Shown in pieces: positions 1 through 8,944 of a DNA stretch of 64,000 bases; the first letter of the stretch is position 1; each line of letters opens with the position of its first letter. A model generated the notes under the pieces. The model was not told the origin of the DNA and made no database searches. It worked only from the letters and a program-made list of their open reading frames with translations. Position numbers and translations under genes: made by a program. Origin of the DNA: an uncultured Bacteroidales bacterium (GTDB lineage Bacteria > Bacteroidota > Bacteroidia > Bacteroidales > UBA932); assembly GCA_944326335.1 (NCBI GenBank), contig CALVDM010000010.1:1-64000 (forward strand). Direction: 5' to 3'.

Positions 1-1
1 G

Positions 2-808
2 TCCGTGATCGACAGCCTGCGGAACATGATGGCCTACTTCCGCAAGCGGCTCTTCGGCTCCATGAGTGAGAAGCACCGAGCCGTCAAGGGGTACATCTGG
101 GCGGTGAGGGATGCCGTGTTCGGTGACGTGTACTTCCACTATGACATGGGCTCGCGCAGCGGCGAGACCGCGAGAAGGCTGATCGGAGGCTATCGCGGAA
201 CAGTCCAGACAGACGGCTACGAGGTATATGAAGCCTATGAGGGAGCTCCCGGGAAGCGGATGATAGGATGCTGGGCGCACGCGAGGAGGAAGTTCGTGGA
301 GGCACTGGATGAAGACAGAAAACATGCAAGCGAGGCCCTCGTGTATATCGGCAGGCTCTACGGCATCGAGAAGGAGATGCAGGAGGCGGGACTCGATGCC
401 GAGGCAATACGGAAACGCCGTCAGGACAAGTCCTATGAAATCATCCGGGAGTTCGAGAAATGGATGGACTCCGTGTCAAACCGCTTCGCACCGAAATCCA
501 GAATGGGGAAAGCCCTTGTATATACCTACACCCTGCTGCCGCGACTAAGCCGCTACGTCCTTGACGGCAGATACCACATCGACAACAACAGGGTGGAGAA
601 TGCAATCCGTCCGCTGGCCATCGGCAGGAAGAACTATCTCTTCTGCGGTAACCACGATGCGGCCGTCCGCGCGGCAATCGTATACTCCCTCTTCAGCAGC
701 TGCAAGGCTCGCGGCATAGACACCCGCACCTGGCTGGAAGGCACTCTCAAAAGGATCCCAACAGAAAAGGACATTGACTCGCTACTGCCTTGCAACTTCC
801 GAAAGTAG
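2..808 (+). pseudogene. IS66-family transposase, internally deleted, 5' end outside window
   Basis: The frame is open to the left window edge, so the N-terminus is missing. The first visible residues carry the usual IS66 N-terminal motif (LFGSMSEKH). They run straight into the middle of the catalytic domain (VKGYIWAVRD, then QTDGY, CWAHARRKF, IDNNRVENAIRP and GRKNYLFCGNHDAA). In full-length IS66 transposases about 200 residues lie between these parts, namely the linker and zinc-binding region and the first acidic residue of the DDE triad. Here they are absent without a frameshift. The second D (in QTDGY) and the E (in RVENAIRP) are kept. The C-terminus ends normally (LLPCNFRK). The protein therefore cannot hold a full catalytic triad and is most likely a dead deletion derivative. 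An assembly artefact would be the main alternative. Confidence 0.85.
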
Positions 809-874
809 CAGGGTAATACCCGCTACTACCCAATAATAGCAGCGACTACCTTGATAATCCTTGGTAATCGCTGC
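805..874. other. Two inverted repeats downstream of the IS66 remnant
   Basis: The first hairpin overlaps the transposase stop codon (GTAGC-A-GGGT pairing with ACCC-GCTAC, 805-826). The second is longer: GCAGCGA (839-845) pairs with TCGCTGC (868-874), extended inwards by TACC/GGTA after one mismatch. They may be part of the element's right end or a transcription stop. No T-tract follows, and I cannot match them to a known IS66 terminal repeat. Confidence 0.35.
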
Positions 875-1087
875 AAATCTTATCTAATTGTACTTTGTCG
901 GAGGCTTACCACGTAGTGGCCAAATATGCGCAACGGCATATATTTCCCTGTTAATAAACTTGAATTTTCGAGCACAATAACTTAACAATCGTAAGAATAA
1001 ACTGTTAAAAACAGATAATTTGGAGCAGCAAAATTTTAATATTCCAATTTCTAAAGAAAAAACGCACACATAAGCAGTTCTGTCAAG

Positions 1088-1095
1088 TAAATTTG
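1088..1095 (+). promoter_or_regulatory. Bacteroidetes -7 element for the porin-glnB-amtB unit
   Basis: TAAATTTG fits the TAnnTTTG consensus and lies about 60 bp before the first start codon. The rest of 875-1154 is AT-rich and holds no gene I can support. An AAAGGA just before the ATG at 1155 could act as a ribosome binding site. Confidence 0.5.
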
Positions 1096-1154
1096 CAATA
1101 ACAAACAGATAGGCAAGAAACCGGTTACTTGTCCGAATTAAAAAGGACTTCATC

Positions 1155-1886
1155 ATGAAAAGATTATTAATCAGGACAATCGTGCCTGCGACGGCATTGA
1201 TGTTCTTTCAATTGCCATCTGTTTCACAAAACAGGTTCACCGGCAGTGCCGGTGTGGACATAGTCAGCAACTATGTATGGAGAGGTCAGGACCTCGGAAA
1301 CGTGAGCATACAGCCTGCACTGTCAATATCCTATGCCGGAGTCTCGCTGTCAGCCTGGGGTTCGACGGGTTTCACGTCAGGCGACACGAGGGAGGTGGAC
1401 CTGACCCTGGGGTATTCAACCGGCGGATTCAGCATCTCGGTGACAGACTACTGGTTCGACGGCGGTCCGGGATATTTCCACTACGGGAACGGCAGGACAA
1501 ACCACACGTTCGAGGCACAGGCAGGCTATGATTTCGGGTTCCTGGCCGTAAACTGGTACACAAACTTCGCAGGAAACACGGGGCTCAAGGCAGACGGAAC
1601 GAAGGCATACGCATCCTACATCTCGGTTTCCGCACCGTTCCGTTTCGCAGGGCTTGACTGGGATGCCGTTGTCGGGGCGACACCATGGCAGAACGATTTC
1701 TATACAGGAGGCGGCAACTCGCTCTACAGCAAGGGTAACACAGGAGGTTTCGCAGTATGCGAAGTGGGGCTGAAGGCTACAAAGAGTTTTCAGATAACGG
1801 ACAAATATGAAATACCGGTTTTCGTGCATCTCGTCTGGAATCCCTCCACGGAGAATGTGCATTTCGTAGCCGGAATAAGCATATAA
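1155..1886 (+). CDS. Outer-membrane beta-barrel protein of a nitrogen operon (TorF-like putative porin)
   Basis: This 243-residue protein begins with a signal peptide (cleavage probably near VSQ-N, residue 25). The rest alternates short amphipathic strands rich in Gly and aromatic residues, as in a small beta-barrel. The segment VSNYVWRGQDL near the mature N-terminus is typical of the TorF / putative porin family. The C-terminus ends in a hydrophobic strand (VHFVAGISI). It lies 47 bp upstream of a P-II gene and an ammonium transporter, and outer-membrane proteins are known to precede glnB-amtB in Bacteroidetes. A role in letting small nitrogen compounds into the periplasm is therefore likely but inferred. 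Substrate unknown. Confidence 0.7.
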   Translation: MKRLLIRTIVPATALMFFQLPSVSQNRFTGSAGVDIVSNYVWRGQDLGNVSIQPALSISYAGVSLSAWGSTGFTSGDTREVDLTLGYSTGGFSISVTDYWFDGGPGYFHYGNGRTNHTFEAQAGYDFGFLAVNWYTNFAGNTGLKADGTKAYASYISVSAPFRFAGLDWDAVVGATPWQNDFYTGGGNSLYSKGNTGGFAVCEVGLKATKSFQITDKYEIPVFVHLVWNPSTENVHFVAGISI

Positions 1887-1933
1887 CCCGGAAGCAATTC
1901 TTTAACCACTCAACAATCCAAACAGTACAGCTC

Positions 1934-2290
1934 ATGAAAAAAATTGAAGCAATCATCCGCAGGAGCCGGTTCGAGGACGTGAAACAGGCCCTGCTCGCAG
2001 CTGACATCGAATGGTTCTCGTACTATGATGTCAGGGGTGTAGGCAAGACCCGGGAAGGCAGAATCTACCGTGGGATTGTCTATGACACAAGTTCCATTGA
2101 ACGCATCCTGCTCTCCATCGTAGTGAGGGACAAGAATGTGGAAAAGACCATCAAGGCGATAACGGAAGCGGCAAGGACAGGCGAGATAGGCGACGGACGC
2201 ATCTTCGTCATCCCGGTGCACGACGCCGTAAGAATCAGGACCGGAGAACGGGGAGATATCGCGCTATACAATGCCGAACAGGAGAAATGA
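1934..2290 (+). CDS. glnB: Nitrogen regulatory protein P-II
   Basis: This 118-residue protein has the full P-II fold. The T-loop lies at about residues 37-55, with Tyr45 (RIYRG) and Tyr50 aligning to Tyr46 and Tyr51 of E. coli GlnB, so the uridylylation position is kept. The B-loop signature GDGRIFV is near residue 87, and the C-terminal RIRTGERG contributes to ATP binding. P-II trimers sense 2-oxoglutarate and ATP/ADP and plug AmtB when nitrogen is plentiful. The gene stands 56 bp ahead of amtB, the classical glnK-amtB pairing, so the immediate partner is probably that channel. No uridylyltransferase gene is in the window. Confidence 0.95.
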   Translation: MKKIEAIIRRSRFEDVKQALLAADIEWFSYYDVRGVGKTREGRIYRGIVYDTSSIERILLSIVVRDKNVEKTIKAITEAARTGEIGDGRIFVIPVHDAVRIRTGERGDIALYNAEQEK

Positions 2291-2346
2291 CCCCGTCAAA
2301 CACGGAATATCAAGAACTTGACACGAATTTTTAAAACGGACGACAA

Positions 2347-3609
2347 ATGACACACTTTCTGACTATGGATACAGGCAACACCGCCTGGATACTCACTTCC
2401 ACGATGCTTGTCCTGCTGATGAGCATCCCCGGCATAGCATTGTTCTACGGAGGTCTGGTAAGACAGAAGAACGTGCTCAGCATCATCATGCAGACCATCT
2501 TCCTTGTGGCAGTGGTAAGCATCCTGTGGGTAGCGGTAGGCTACAGCTGGGTATTCGACACAAGTTTCAAGGACAACGGCAACCCTCTCGCCTTCCTCAT
2601 CGGAGGATTCGGGAAAGCCTTCATGCACGGGATAGGCACTGACACCCTGAGTACGGGGAATATCCCGGAACTGCTTTTCGCCATGTTCCAGTGCATGTTC
2701 GCAGTCATCACACCTGCACTGATCCTCGGTGCATTCGCTGAAAGGATAAAGTTTTCAGGATATATTATGTTCATCATCCTCTGGGTGATACTGGCATATT
2801 TCCCGATGGCGCACTGGGTGTGGGGCGGAGGATTCCTGCAGGAGATGGGAGCGATAGATTTCGCAGGCGGTACCGTGGTGCACATCAATGCGGGAATATC
2901 TGCACTCGTGATGGCGATAATGCTCGGGAAAAGAAGCGACTACATGGCCGGACACCCTATCTCGCCGCATAATGTGACATTCGTTTTCATGGGTACGGCA
3001 TTTCTCTGGCTCGGATGGTTCGGGTTCAACGCAGGAAGCGGACTCGCGGCCGACGGCATTGCCGCGAATGCTTTCATGGTCACGCACATAGCCACTGCAG
3101 CGGCTGCCGTGACATGGATGGTCATTGACTGGGTATTCAACAAGAAGCCGACAATCATAGGCACGTGTACAGGGGCTGTCGCAGGCCTTGTCGCCATCAC
3201 TCCTGCAGCAGGGAGCACGGGACTGGCAGGGGCATTCTGCATCGGAGCCGTCACTTCAGCGATATGTTTCTGCATGGTAGCCATAGTAAAACCGAAACTC
3301 AGGTACGACGACTCGCTCGACGCATTCGGAGTCCACGGAATAGGCGGCATCGTCGGCTCCATCCTTACGGGCGTGTTTGCCACACAGTCGATAACCGGCA
3401 GCGACGGAGTCCAGGGAGCATTGTACGGGGACTGGCACCAGTTTCTCGTGCAGGTGATTGCCACTGTCGTCGCCATAGTCTTCAGCGCCGCAGTCACATT
3501 CATCCTGTTCAAGATAGTGGATTCCACTGTCGGCCTGCGTGTAGACAAGAGGGTCGAAGAGGAAGGCCTGGACATATATGAACACGGAGAGTCTGCATAC
3601 AACAGATAG
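2347..3609 (+). CDS. amtB: Ammonium transporter
   Basis: This 420-residue polytopic inner-membrane protein has the Amt family plan of about 11 transmembrane helices. The N-terminal segment with GIALFYGGLVR is characteristic. The twin pore histidines are visible as His179 (GGTVVHINAG) and His330 (FGVHGIGGIVG). The Amt signature around DFAGGTVVHINAG is intact, and the C-terminal tail (GLRVDKRVEEEGLDIYEHGES) is the cytoplasmic region contacted by P-II. It conducts ammonium/ammonia at low external concentration. It follows glnB in one transcription unit. Length is normal and no key residue is missing. Confidence 0.96.
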   Translation: MTHFLTMDTGNTAWILTSTMLVLLMSIPGIALFYGGLVRQKNVLSIIMQTIFLVAVVSILWVAVGYSWVFDTSFKDNGNPLAFLIGGFGKAFMHGIGTDTLSTGNIPELLFAMFQCMFAVITPALILGAFAERIKFSGYIMFIILWVILAYFPMAHWVWGGGFLQEMGAIDFAGGTVVHINAGISALVMAIMLGKRSDYMAGHPISPHNVTFVFMGTAFLWLGWFGFNAGSGLAADGIAANAFMVTHIATAAAAVTWMVIDWVFNKKPTIIGTCTGAVAGLVAITPAAGSTGLAGAFCIGAVTSAICFCMVAIVKPKLRYDDSLDAFGVHGIGGIVGSILTGVFATQSITGSDGVQGALYGDWHQFLVQVIATVVAIVFSAAVTFILFKIVDSTVGLRVDKRVEEEGLDIYEHGESAYNR

Positions 3610-3632
3610 GTACGAACTGAATCTTTTTTTAC

Positions 3633-3640
3633 TATCTTTG
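3633..3640 (+). promoter_or_regulatory. -7 element for the YhcH lipoprotein unit
   Basis: TATCTTTG (TAnnTTTG) lies 34 bp before the ATG at 3675, so the lipoprotein and the following gene are probably transcribed separately from amtB. Confidence 0.6.
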
Positions 3641-3674
3641 GTCCGACAGCATAATTGATATACACAGACAAGCC

Positions 3675-4232
3675 ATGAAAAACAAAGCACTACCAGCACT
3701 TGTCCTGCTGCTCGGACTGTCATTGTCCTGTGCACAGGAAAGGAAGACACCTGGCGACGTTGAAGCGGTCAAGGAAGCGGAAGTCTTCACCCTTGACTCG
3801 CCTGAGGTCAGGGAATTGTCTTCGATCAGCGGGCGTTTCGCAAAAGCATTCGAATTCCTGCAGCAGAATGACCCTGACTCACTTGCATCCGGCATTTACG
3901 AGCTGGACGGGAAGAATCTTTACGTGAATGTCCAGAATGTGTCCCTGAAGGACAGCTGCGATGCAAAACTTGAAGTACATGACAAGTATTTCGACATCCA
4001 GGTGCCTGTCTCGAAGGCAGAAAAGTTCGGGATAATGAAGCGCGCCGACCTTATGATGCCGGAATCAGACATGGACACGATAAACGACATCCGGTTCTTC
4101 CTGGACCGCTTCACTGAAATCCGTGATGTGAATCCAGGGGAAATCATTGTTCTCTCTCCAGACATGGCCCATGCACCGTGCATCGGAACCGGAGACCAGA
4201 AAAAAATCGTAATCAAGGTCAAGGTCGACTGA
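3675..4232 (+). CDS. YhcH/YjgK/YiaL (DUF386) family lipoprotein
   Basis: This 185-residue protein has a lipoprotein signal with the lipid-modified residue Cys19 (LSLSC). The body matches the YhcH/YjgK/YiaL cupin-like family. It has the HDKYFDIQ motif (family pattern H-x-K-Y-x-D-I-Q), and near the end SPDMAHAPC followed by KKIVIKVKV, which are the family's metal-binding and closing strands. Known members include EbgC and NanQ, which act on sugar anomers. Most members are cytoplasmic, so the lipoprotein form suggests periplasmic action. The next gene starts 7 bp after its stop codon, and the pair sits just ahead of a carbohydrate operon. Sugar mutarotase activity is an inference. Confidence 0.82.
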   Translation: MKNKALPALVLLLGLSLSCAQERKTPGDVEAVKEAEVFTLDSPEVRELSSISGRFAKAFEFLQQNDPDSLASGIYELDGKNLYVNVQNVSLKDSCDAKLEVHDKYFDIQVPVSKAEKFGIMKRADLMMPESDMDTINDIRFFLDRFTEIRDVNPGEIIVLSPDMAHAPCIGTGDQKKIVIKVKVD

Positions 4233-4239
4233 CAGGCGG

Positions 4240-5757
4240 ATGGAGAGGATTGAATCTGTCATATCACTGGTAAAATCATTGACAAAGGCGGAGAAAAAAC
4301 ACGTAAACCTGCGGATTGTCCAGGGACACGAAAACAAGGACTACGTTGTGGTTTACAGGATAATCTCCAGTTCTGCCAAACCGGATGCCTGCCATGTCAA
4401 GATGGAATTCATCCAGGCCTGCCCCGGCAGTTCGTTTCCTGTGGCAGTGAAACATCTCTATTCAAGGATGCTTGATGTCCTGTCCGAGCTCGGTAAAGGC
4501 AAGGACAGGACTCATGATTTGCTTTCCGACATCATGAAAGCAAGGATGCTCTATGAACGCTCACTCTACGCAGAAAGTCTTGAACTGCTGGCAGACGTGT
4601 CTGAAAAGGCCAAGGAGTCAGGGGATTTAGAAATACAGCTGATTGCGCAAAAGACAGATTTGGAATACCGTTATCAGCTCAATTTTTCAATGATAAGCGA
4701 ACAGGAACTTTTCCATAAGCATTTCATAATAAACGACCTCCTGAGCAGAACCAGAGAGATATCAGAGCATTCGACACTGCTTAACCTGCTGAAATACCGC
4801 ATGATGCATACCGGAAACATCCGGACGGAAGAACAGAAGGCATCCCTTAACGACCTTGCGATAAAGGAATCGGGCGCAATACTGGCTTCGTCACGGACGA
4901 ATTTCGAGCTGATGCGTAACCATCTGATGTTCCAGGCCAGCTATCTCATGGGAACAGGCCAATATGAAGACGCCCTCGATGCATACAAGAAGCTCAATGA
5001 CCTGTTCGAAAACAACCCGAGGTCAAAACTGAACCCTCCGATATATTATCTTTCAATGCTTGAGGGAGCATTGGACAGTCTCCGCTCCATGGGAGATTAT
5101 GCGAATATGGGATATTTCCTGTCGAGGCTGGAGAAAATCATCCAGAACACGTCGCAGGAATTCAGGCTGAACGCGACATGCCTGATGTTCCAGTACAGGC
5201 TTTTCCCTTTCATAGACAGAGGTGACTTCCAGAAAGGCGCAGATATCATGGAGGAGTACCGGGACATACTGTACAGCAGGTATTCTGAACTTTCACCGTT
5301 ACGTAAAAGCGAACTCATACTGTACACGGCCATCGTGCATATCGGCCGGCAGGAATACAAGGAAGCCAGGGCATGGATAAAGAATGCGAACATCGACCAC
5401 AACATACGCTACACCCCGGTAATGAAGACCATCCGGCTCATTGAACTCATCATATACTATGAGCTCGGAGAAAAGGACATACTGCAATACGAAGCCAGGT
5501 CGATAAAAAGGAAATTCTCATCTCACAACGAAAATGCGTTCAAGACAGAAAAACTCATAATATCATTTGTCAACAGGACGGAAATTCCGGTAAAGCAGAA
5601 AGACAGGGAAGAATACATGAAAAGTATCGCGCCAAAAATTGCTGACATAAGAAGAGACAAATATGAACATCAGCTATTATATCTCTTTGACTTTATATCT
5701 TGGATAAAGTCAAAGATATTACACATTCCTTTATCACAAGCAATTAACTTGAAATAA
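4240..5757 (+). CDS. Helical-repeat (TPR-like) protein of unknown function, candidate regulator
   Basis: This 505-residue protein has no signal peptide and no membrane segment, so it is probably cytoplasmic. The N-terminal 60 residues (SLVKSLTKAEKKHVNLR, then KDYVVVYRII) resemble the start of a family of Bacteroidetes proteins of unknown function. From about residue 90 to 450 it is almost all helix, with pairs spaced like TPRs (for example GQYEDALDAYKKLNDLFE and GRQEYKEARAWIKNA). The C-terminus is basic. It follows the YhcH lipoprotein by 7 bp and ends before a terminator and the promoter of the large carbohydrate operon. Its place is that of the dedicated regulator in rus loci, but I see no recognised DNA-binding domain. 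Function unassigned. Confidence 0.6.
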   Translation: MERIESVISLVKSLTKAEKKHVNLRIVQGHENKDYVVVYRIISSSAKPDACHVKMEFIQACPGSSFPVAVKHLYSRMLDVLSELGKGKDRTHDLLSDIMKARMLYERSLYAESLELLADVSEKAKESGDLEIQLIAQKTDLEYRYQLNFSMISEQELFHKHFIINDLLSRTREISEHSTLLNLLKYRMMHTGNIRTEEQKASLNDLAIKESGAILASSRTNFELMRNHLMFQASYLMGTGQYEDALDAYKKLNDLFENNPRSKLNPPIYYLSMLEGALDSLRSMGDYANMGYFLSRLEKIIQNTSQEFRLNATCLMFQYRLFPFIDRGDFQKGADIMEEYRDILYSRYSELSPLRKSELILYTAIVHIGRQEYKEARAWIKNANIDHNIRYTPVMKTIRLIELIIYYELGEKDILQYEARSIKRKFSSHNENAFKTEKLIISFVNRTEIPVKQKDREEYMKSIAPKIADIRRDKYEHQLLYLFDFISWIKSKILHIPLSQAINLK

Positions 5758-5779
5758 CATATATTTGAAATTATATTAT

Positions 5780-5816
5780 AGACAGGATTTTGAACAAAAA
5801 GTCCTGTCTTATTTCG
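5780..5816 (+). terminator. Hairpin terminator after the helical-repeat gene
   Basis: AGACAGGA (5780-5787) pairs perfectly with TCCTGTCT (5802-5809). The 14-nt loop contains A and T runs, and a T-rich stretch follows. It separates the regulator-like gene from the operon behind it. Confidence 0.6.
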
Positions 5817-5817
5817 T

Positions 5818-5825
5818 TACATTTG
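5818..5825 (+). promoter_or_regulatory. -7 element of the large carbohydrate operon
   Basis: TACATTTG fits TAnnTTTG and stands directly behind the terminator hairpin. The first start codon follows about 58 bp later. No well-spaced -33 TTTG is evident, as would suit a promoter needing an activator. No other promoter is obvious up to 20734, so the nine genes may form one transcript. Confidence 0.5.
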
Positions 5826-5882
5826 TTCCGGAGCGGGTAACCAGGCTCCTGACACAACCATATATAATAACACTATATCGCC

Positions 5883-7988
5883 ATGATTAGAAAAGGATTA
5901 CGTTTTTTTGTAGCCTTAATGCTGTCTACGGCATGCGAAGGCTATGTGGTTCAGTACAATCCGGACGGATACAAAAATCCTGACGATGACCCCGGCACTG
6001 AAGAACCGGTTACTCCTGATGAGAATCCTGTAACTTTCGAAGCTACGGCAACGGAAAAATGGATGGACACCGATATGATTGCGATGTATGCCTTCGATGA
6101 CGGAATGCAGAATTATTACTGCGAGGCCATCGGCATCAGTTCCGGCATCGGGGAAGAAACAGCAAGTTTCGCTTCGGTCAGAGATGCGGAGACATGGAAA
6201 GGGGAAACAGCGAATACAGTCACTTTCGCCGGATATTATCCCGCAACCACCGTCCCGGCGACCGTTTCAGGCAGCAAGATAGAGACAGAGATCCCATCTG
6301 TCCAGAGCGGCGACTCTCATGCTTTCGGTTTGAATTTCGGGAAACAGGAAGTTTCCGTCACAACGCTTGATTCCGACAAGAAGGTCTTCGTGGATTTCCA
6401 TCCGCTTTCGTCAAGCATCACCCTCTCCCCTGTCCTTGCTGCCGGGATGTCAGGGACTCAGCTCAGCATCTCGGAACTAACCGTCACAATACCTGAATCA
6501 GACATAGCCGGGAAAGTGCAGTTAGACGTACAAAGCGGAGAAATCTCCACTGCATCCGGAGCCTCTTCCTCTGTCACGGCAGTCTTGGGCCAGCCCGTAA
6601 ATGTGACCGCCTCAACTGGAGACGGGAACGTTTCCATAGCCATAATCCCTGTCAGCGCATCCTGTTCAGTCAACATTTCAGGCAAGACATCCGATGGGGA
6701 GACGGTGATATTCAAAAGTGTCAACGTGCCGGAGAACAGTCTTTCAGCAGGTGCCGCATTCAATGTAACTGCTGAAATAACAGACATGATACAATGCGCC
6801 AACAGCTACATGATAGACGCAGACAAGATGCCTGAAGACTTCAAGTTAGGTCTCCAGCAAGCTGTCGACGGAAGCCAGGCCATCGCTGACCTTGAAGGGA
6901 CAGGGACAGGTGTGGAAAAAATCATTGCAAGCGGGGACTGGGAAATCGTCACATTGTGGAAGACATGGCCAGGTACGGAAAACATCACTGAAAAGAGCGG
7001 ATCAAGGAGTAATGCCGTGGCCGTACTGGAGTTCCCTGACATAAGCAACGGGAACAATGCCCTCATCGGTCTGAAAGGCAGGACAGACGGGAAAATCTAC
7101 TGGAGCTGGCATTTCTGGTTCACAGACTATAATCCTGATGCAGCGTCAGAGGCCGAGATGAACGGACAGGTCCATACATACTTCGGAGATGCGTTCGCAT
7201 CCCTTGGCAAGCATCACGGGAAAGTGATGATGGACAGGAATCTTGGAGCCACAATCACAGGAGTACAGGGAGCCATTTCACAACCTGCGACAAACGCGGA
7301 AGCAGCTAAATACTACGGACTTCACTACCAGTTCGGCAGAAAAGACCCGTTCCCTGGCTCGGCAGACGGAACTGCAGGCAACAGAGTGACACTTTACGAC
7401 GCTTCAGGCAACCCGATAATACCAGCCTCGGAAGGAAGTGCATCCACAACCCTGCTGATGTCAGTGAACAACCCTTCCAAATTCTATTTCAATGCCGGGA
7501 AAAACTGGCTCGGAAACGAAAGTCTTCAGGACCTCTGGGACTCCTCCGGAGACTCCAAATCGGTATTCGATCCATGTCCTGCCGGATGGAGGATGCCGTT
7601 GGGCGCAGGTGACGGTGACGGAGACAGTCCCGGATACAGGAATATATGGGCAGGCTGGGGCAAGAACAGTCCCAGTTCGATAGGTTCGGGAACAACACCT
7701 GAGTATGCAATATGGAAAAGCGCAGTCGGCTCAGAAAAAGGCACTGCCGGAATCCTTTACTATTACCCTGATGACAATACGCAGGCCTGGTATCCTGCTC
7801 CTGGAATCATCGAACAGGCAGACGGAACTTTCAAAAATGTAGGAGGGGCGACAGTAGTCTGGAGCGCGACCAACAGGTTGTCGAACACCACTGATGCCAG
7901 AAGACTGAATGCCAACGGAAGCAAGGTGGAACCGTCAAGTTCCAGCAAGCGTGGCGGAGGCTTTAACGTAAGATGTATCAAACTATAA
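5883..7988 (+). CDS. Fimbrillin-like lipoprotein with C-terminal FISUMP-type domain
   Basis: This 701-residue lipoprotein (lipid Cys18 in LSTAC) has an acidic, Pro-rich linker after the anchor. Residues about 50-300 resemble the fimbrillin-like (Mfa-like) beta-sandwich fold, including PLSSSITLSP and the strand pattern before FNVTAEITD. Residues about 430-701 look like the Fibrobacter succinogenes major paralogous domain: VMMDRNLGA, YYGLHYQFGRKDPFP, DPCPAGWRMP and a final GGGFNVRCIKL. That combination is common in Bacteroidetes surface lipoproteins. As the first gene of the operon it may be the surface binding protein or an adhesin presenting the cell to its substrate. This role is inferred. 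Confidence 0.75.
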   Translation: MIRKGLRFFVALMLSTACEGYVVQYNPDGYKNPDDDPGTEEPVTPDENPVTFEATATEKWMDTDMIAMYAFDDGMQNYYCEAIGISSGIGEETASFASVRDAETWKGETANTVTFAGYYPATTVPATVSGSKIETEIPSVQSGDSHAFGLNFGKQEVSVTTLDSDKKVFVDFHPLSSSITLSPVLAAGMSGTQLSISELTVTIPESDIAGKVQLDVQSGEISTASGASSSVTAVLGQPVNVTASTGDGNVSIAIIPVSASCSVNISGKTSDGETVIFKSVNVPENSLSAGAAFNVTAEITDMIQCANSYMIDADKMPEDFKLGLQQAVDGSQAIADLEGTGTGVEKIIASGDWEIVTLWKTWPGTENITEKSGSRSNAVAVLEFPDISNGNNALIGLKGRTDGKIYWSWHFWFTDYNPDAASEAEMNGQVHTYFGDAFASLGKHHGKVMMDRNLGATITGVQGAISQPATNAEAAKYYGLHYQFGRKDPFPGSADGTAGNRVTLYDASGNPIIPASEGSASTTLLMSVNNPSKFYFNAGKNWLGNESLQDLWDSSGDSKSVFDPCPAGWRMPLGAGDGDGDSPGYRNIWAGWGKNSPSSIGSGTTPEYAIWKSAVGSEKGTAGILYYYPDDNTQAWYPAPGIIEQADGTFKNVGGATVVWSATNRLSNTTDARRLNANGSKVEPSSSSKRGGGFNVRCIKL

Positions 7989-7998
7989 CATCACGGCA

Positions 7999-8919
7999 GT
8001 GGAACAGATAAGACATCCCAAAATCCTCATCGTGGGGAGCTGCAATACCGATATGATTGTCAGGGCGGACACATTACCGGTCCCTGGAGAGACAATACTC
8101 GGGGAGTCCTTCATCACGAATCCAGGCGGCAAGGGTGCGAATCAGGCAATAGCTGCCTCAAGGCTTGGTGGAGACGTCTCTTTCATTTCCAAGATAGGCA
8201 ATGACCTGTTCGGACTGCAGACAATGGAGATACTCAGAAGCTCGAACATCGATTCAGAATACATATTCACGGACAGGAAAAGCCCGTCCGGGGTTGCACT
8301 CGTGTTCGTGGATTCTGTCGGCGAGAACAGCATAGTCGTCGCTCCCGGTGCAAATTCTTCCTTGTCCAAGGAAGACATCAGAAAAGCCGCATGCAAATTC
8401 AAGGAAGCGGACATTGTCCTCATCCAACTGGAAATACCTGTCGGAACTGCGGAATATGCAGTGGAAATGGCTATCGGCTACGGGAAAAAAGTTGTGCTGA
8501 ATCCGGCTCCTGCAACAGCTTTGGACGCCTCATTCCTTAACAACGTCAACACAATCCTCCCGAACAGGATCGAAGCGCAGATGCTGTCCGGGATAAGAAT
8601 AACGGATGAACAAAGTGCTTTCTCCGCTGCAGAGGCGATAAGCTCGAAAGGCGTAGAGAACGTAGTCATCACCCTCGGCAAGGACGGAGCCTATGTGTAC
8701 TCCCCTGACTGCAAGACGATAGTGAAAGCTGCAAATGTACATTCAGTGGACACCACAGGTGCCGGGGACACTTTCTGCGGGGCCTTCTGTGTATATCTCG
8801 CCGAAGGCAACAGTATATACGACTGTGCACGATTCGCCAATGCTGCAGCCGCATTGGCGACGACGAGGGTCGGGGCACAAAGTTCAATTCCGTACAGGTC
8901 CGACATTGTCATATACTGA
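7999..8919 (+). CDS. rbsK: Ribokinase (first of a tandem pair)
   Basis: This 306-residue PfkB-family kinase starts at a GTG, because the next in-frame Met would remove the first strand. It has the ribokinase signature GSCNTD near residue 13, GGKGANQAIAASRLGG near residue 44, NPAPAT, and the anion-hole/catalytic motif DTTGAGDTF with catalytic Asp257. It phosphorylates ribose or a related sugar at O5 with ATP in the cytoplasm. It begins 10 bp after the fimbrillin-like gene and is followed 25 bp later by a paralogue. Tandem ribokinases ahead of susC/susD are a hallmark of rus loci. The exact sugar cannot be read from the sequence. Confidence 0.88.
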   Translation: MEQIRHPKILIVGSCNTDMIVRADTLPVPGETILGESFITNPGGKGANQAIAASRLGGDVSFISKIGNDLFGLQTMEILRSSNIDSEYIFTDRKSPSGVALVFVDSVGENSIVVAPGANSSLSKEDIRKAACKFKEADIVLIQLEIPVGTAEYAVEMAIGYGKKVVLNPAPATALDASFLNNVNTILPNRIEAQMLSGIRITDEQSAFSAAEAISSKGVENVVITLGKDGAYVYSPDCKTIVKAANVHSVDTTGAGDTFCGAFCVYLAEGNSIYDCARFANAAAALATTRVGAQSSIPYRSDIVIY

Positions 8920-8944
8920 TGCCTCATAGAATAAAACATTTAAA

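Noticed and set aside
884-1156. Minus-strand frame of 90 codons in the AT-rich leader upstream of the porin gene
   Set aside because: It covers the promoter region of the nitrogen operon, has no recognisable motif, and its composition is that of non-coding AT-rich DNA.
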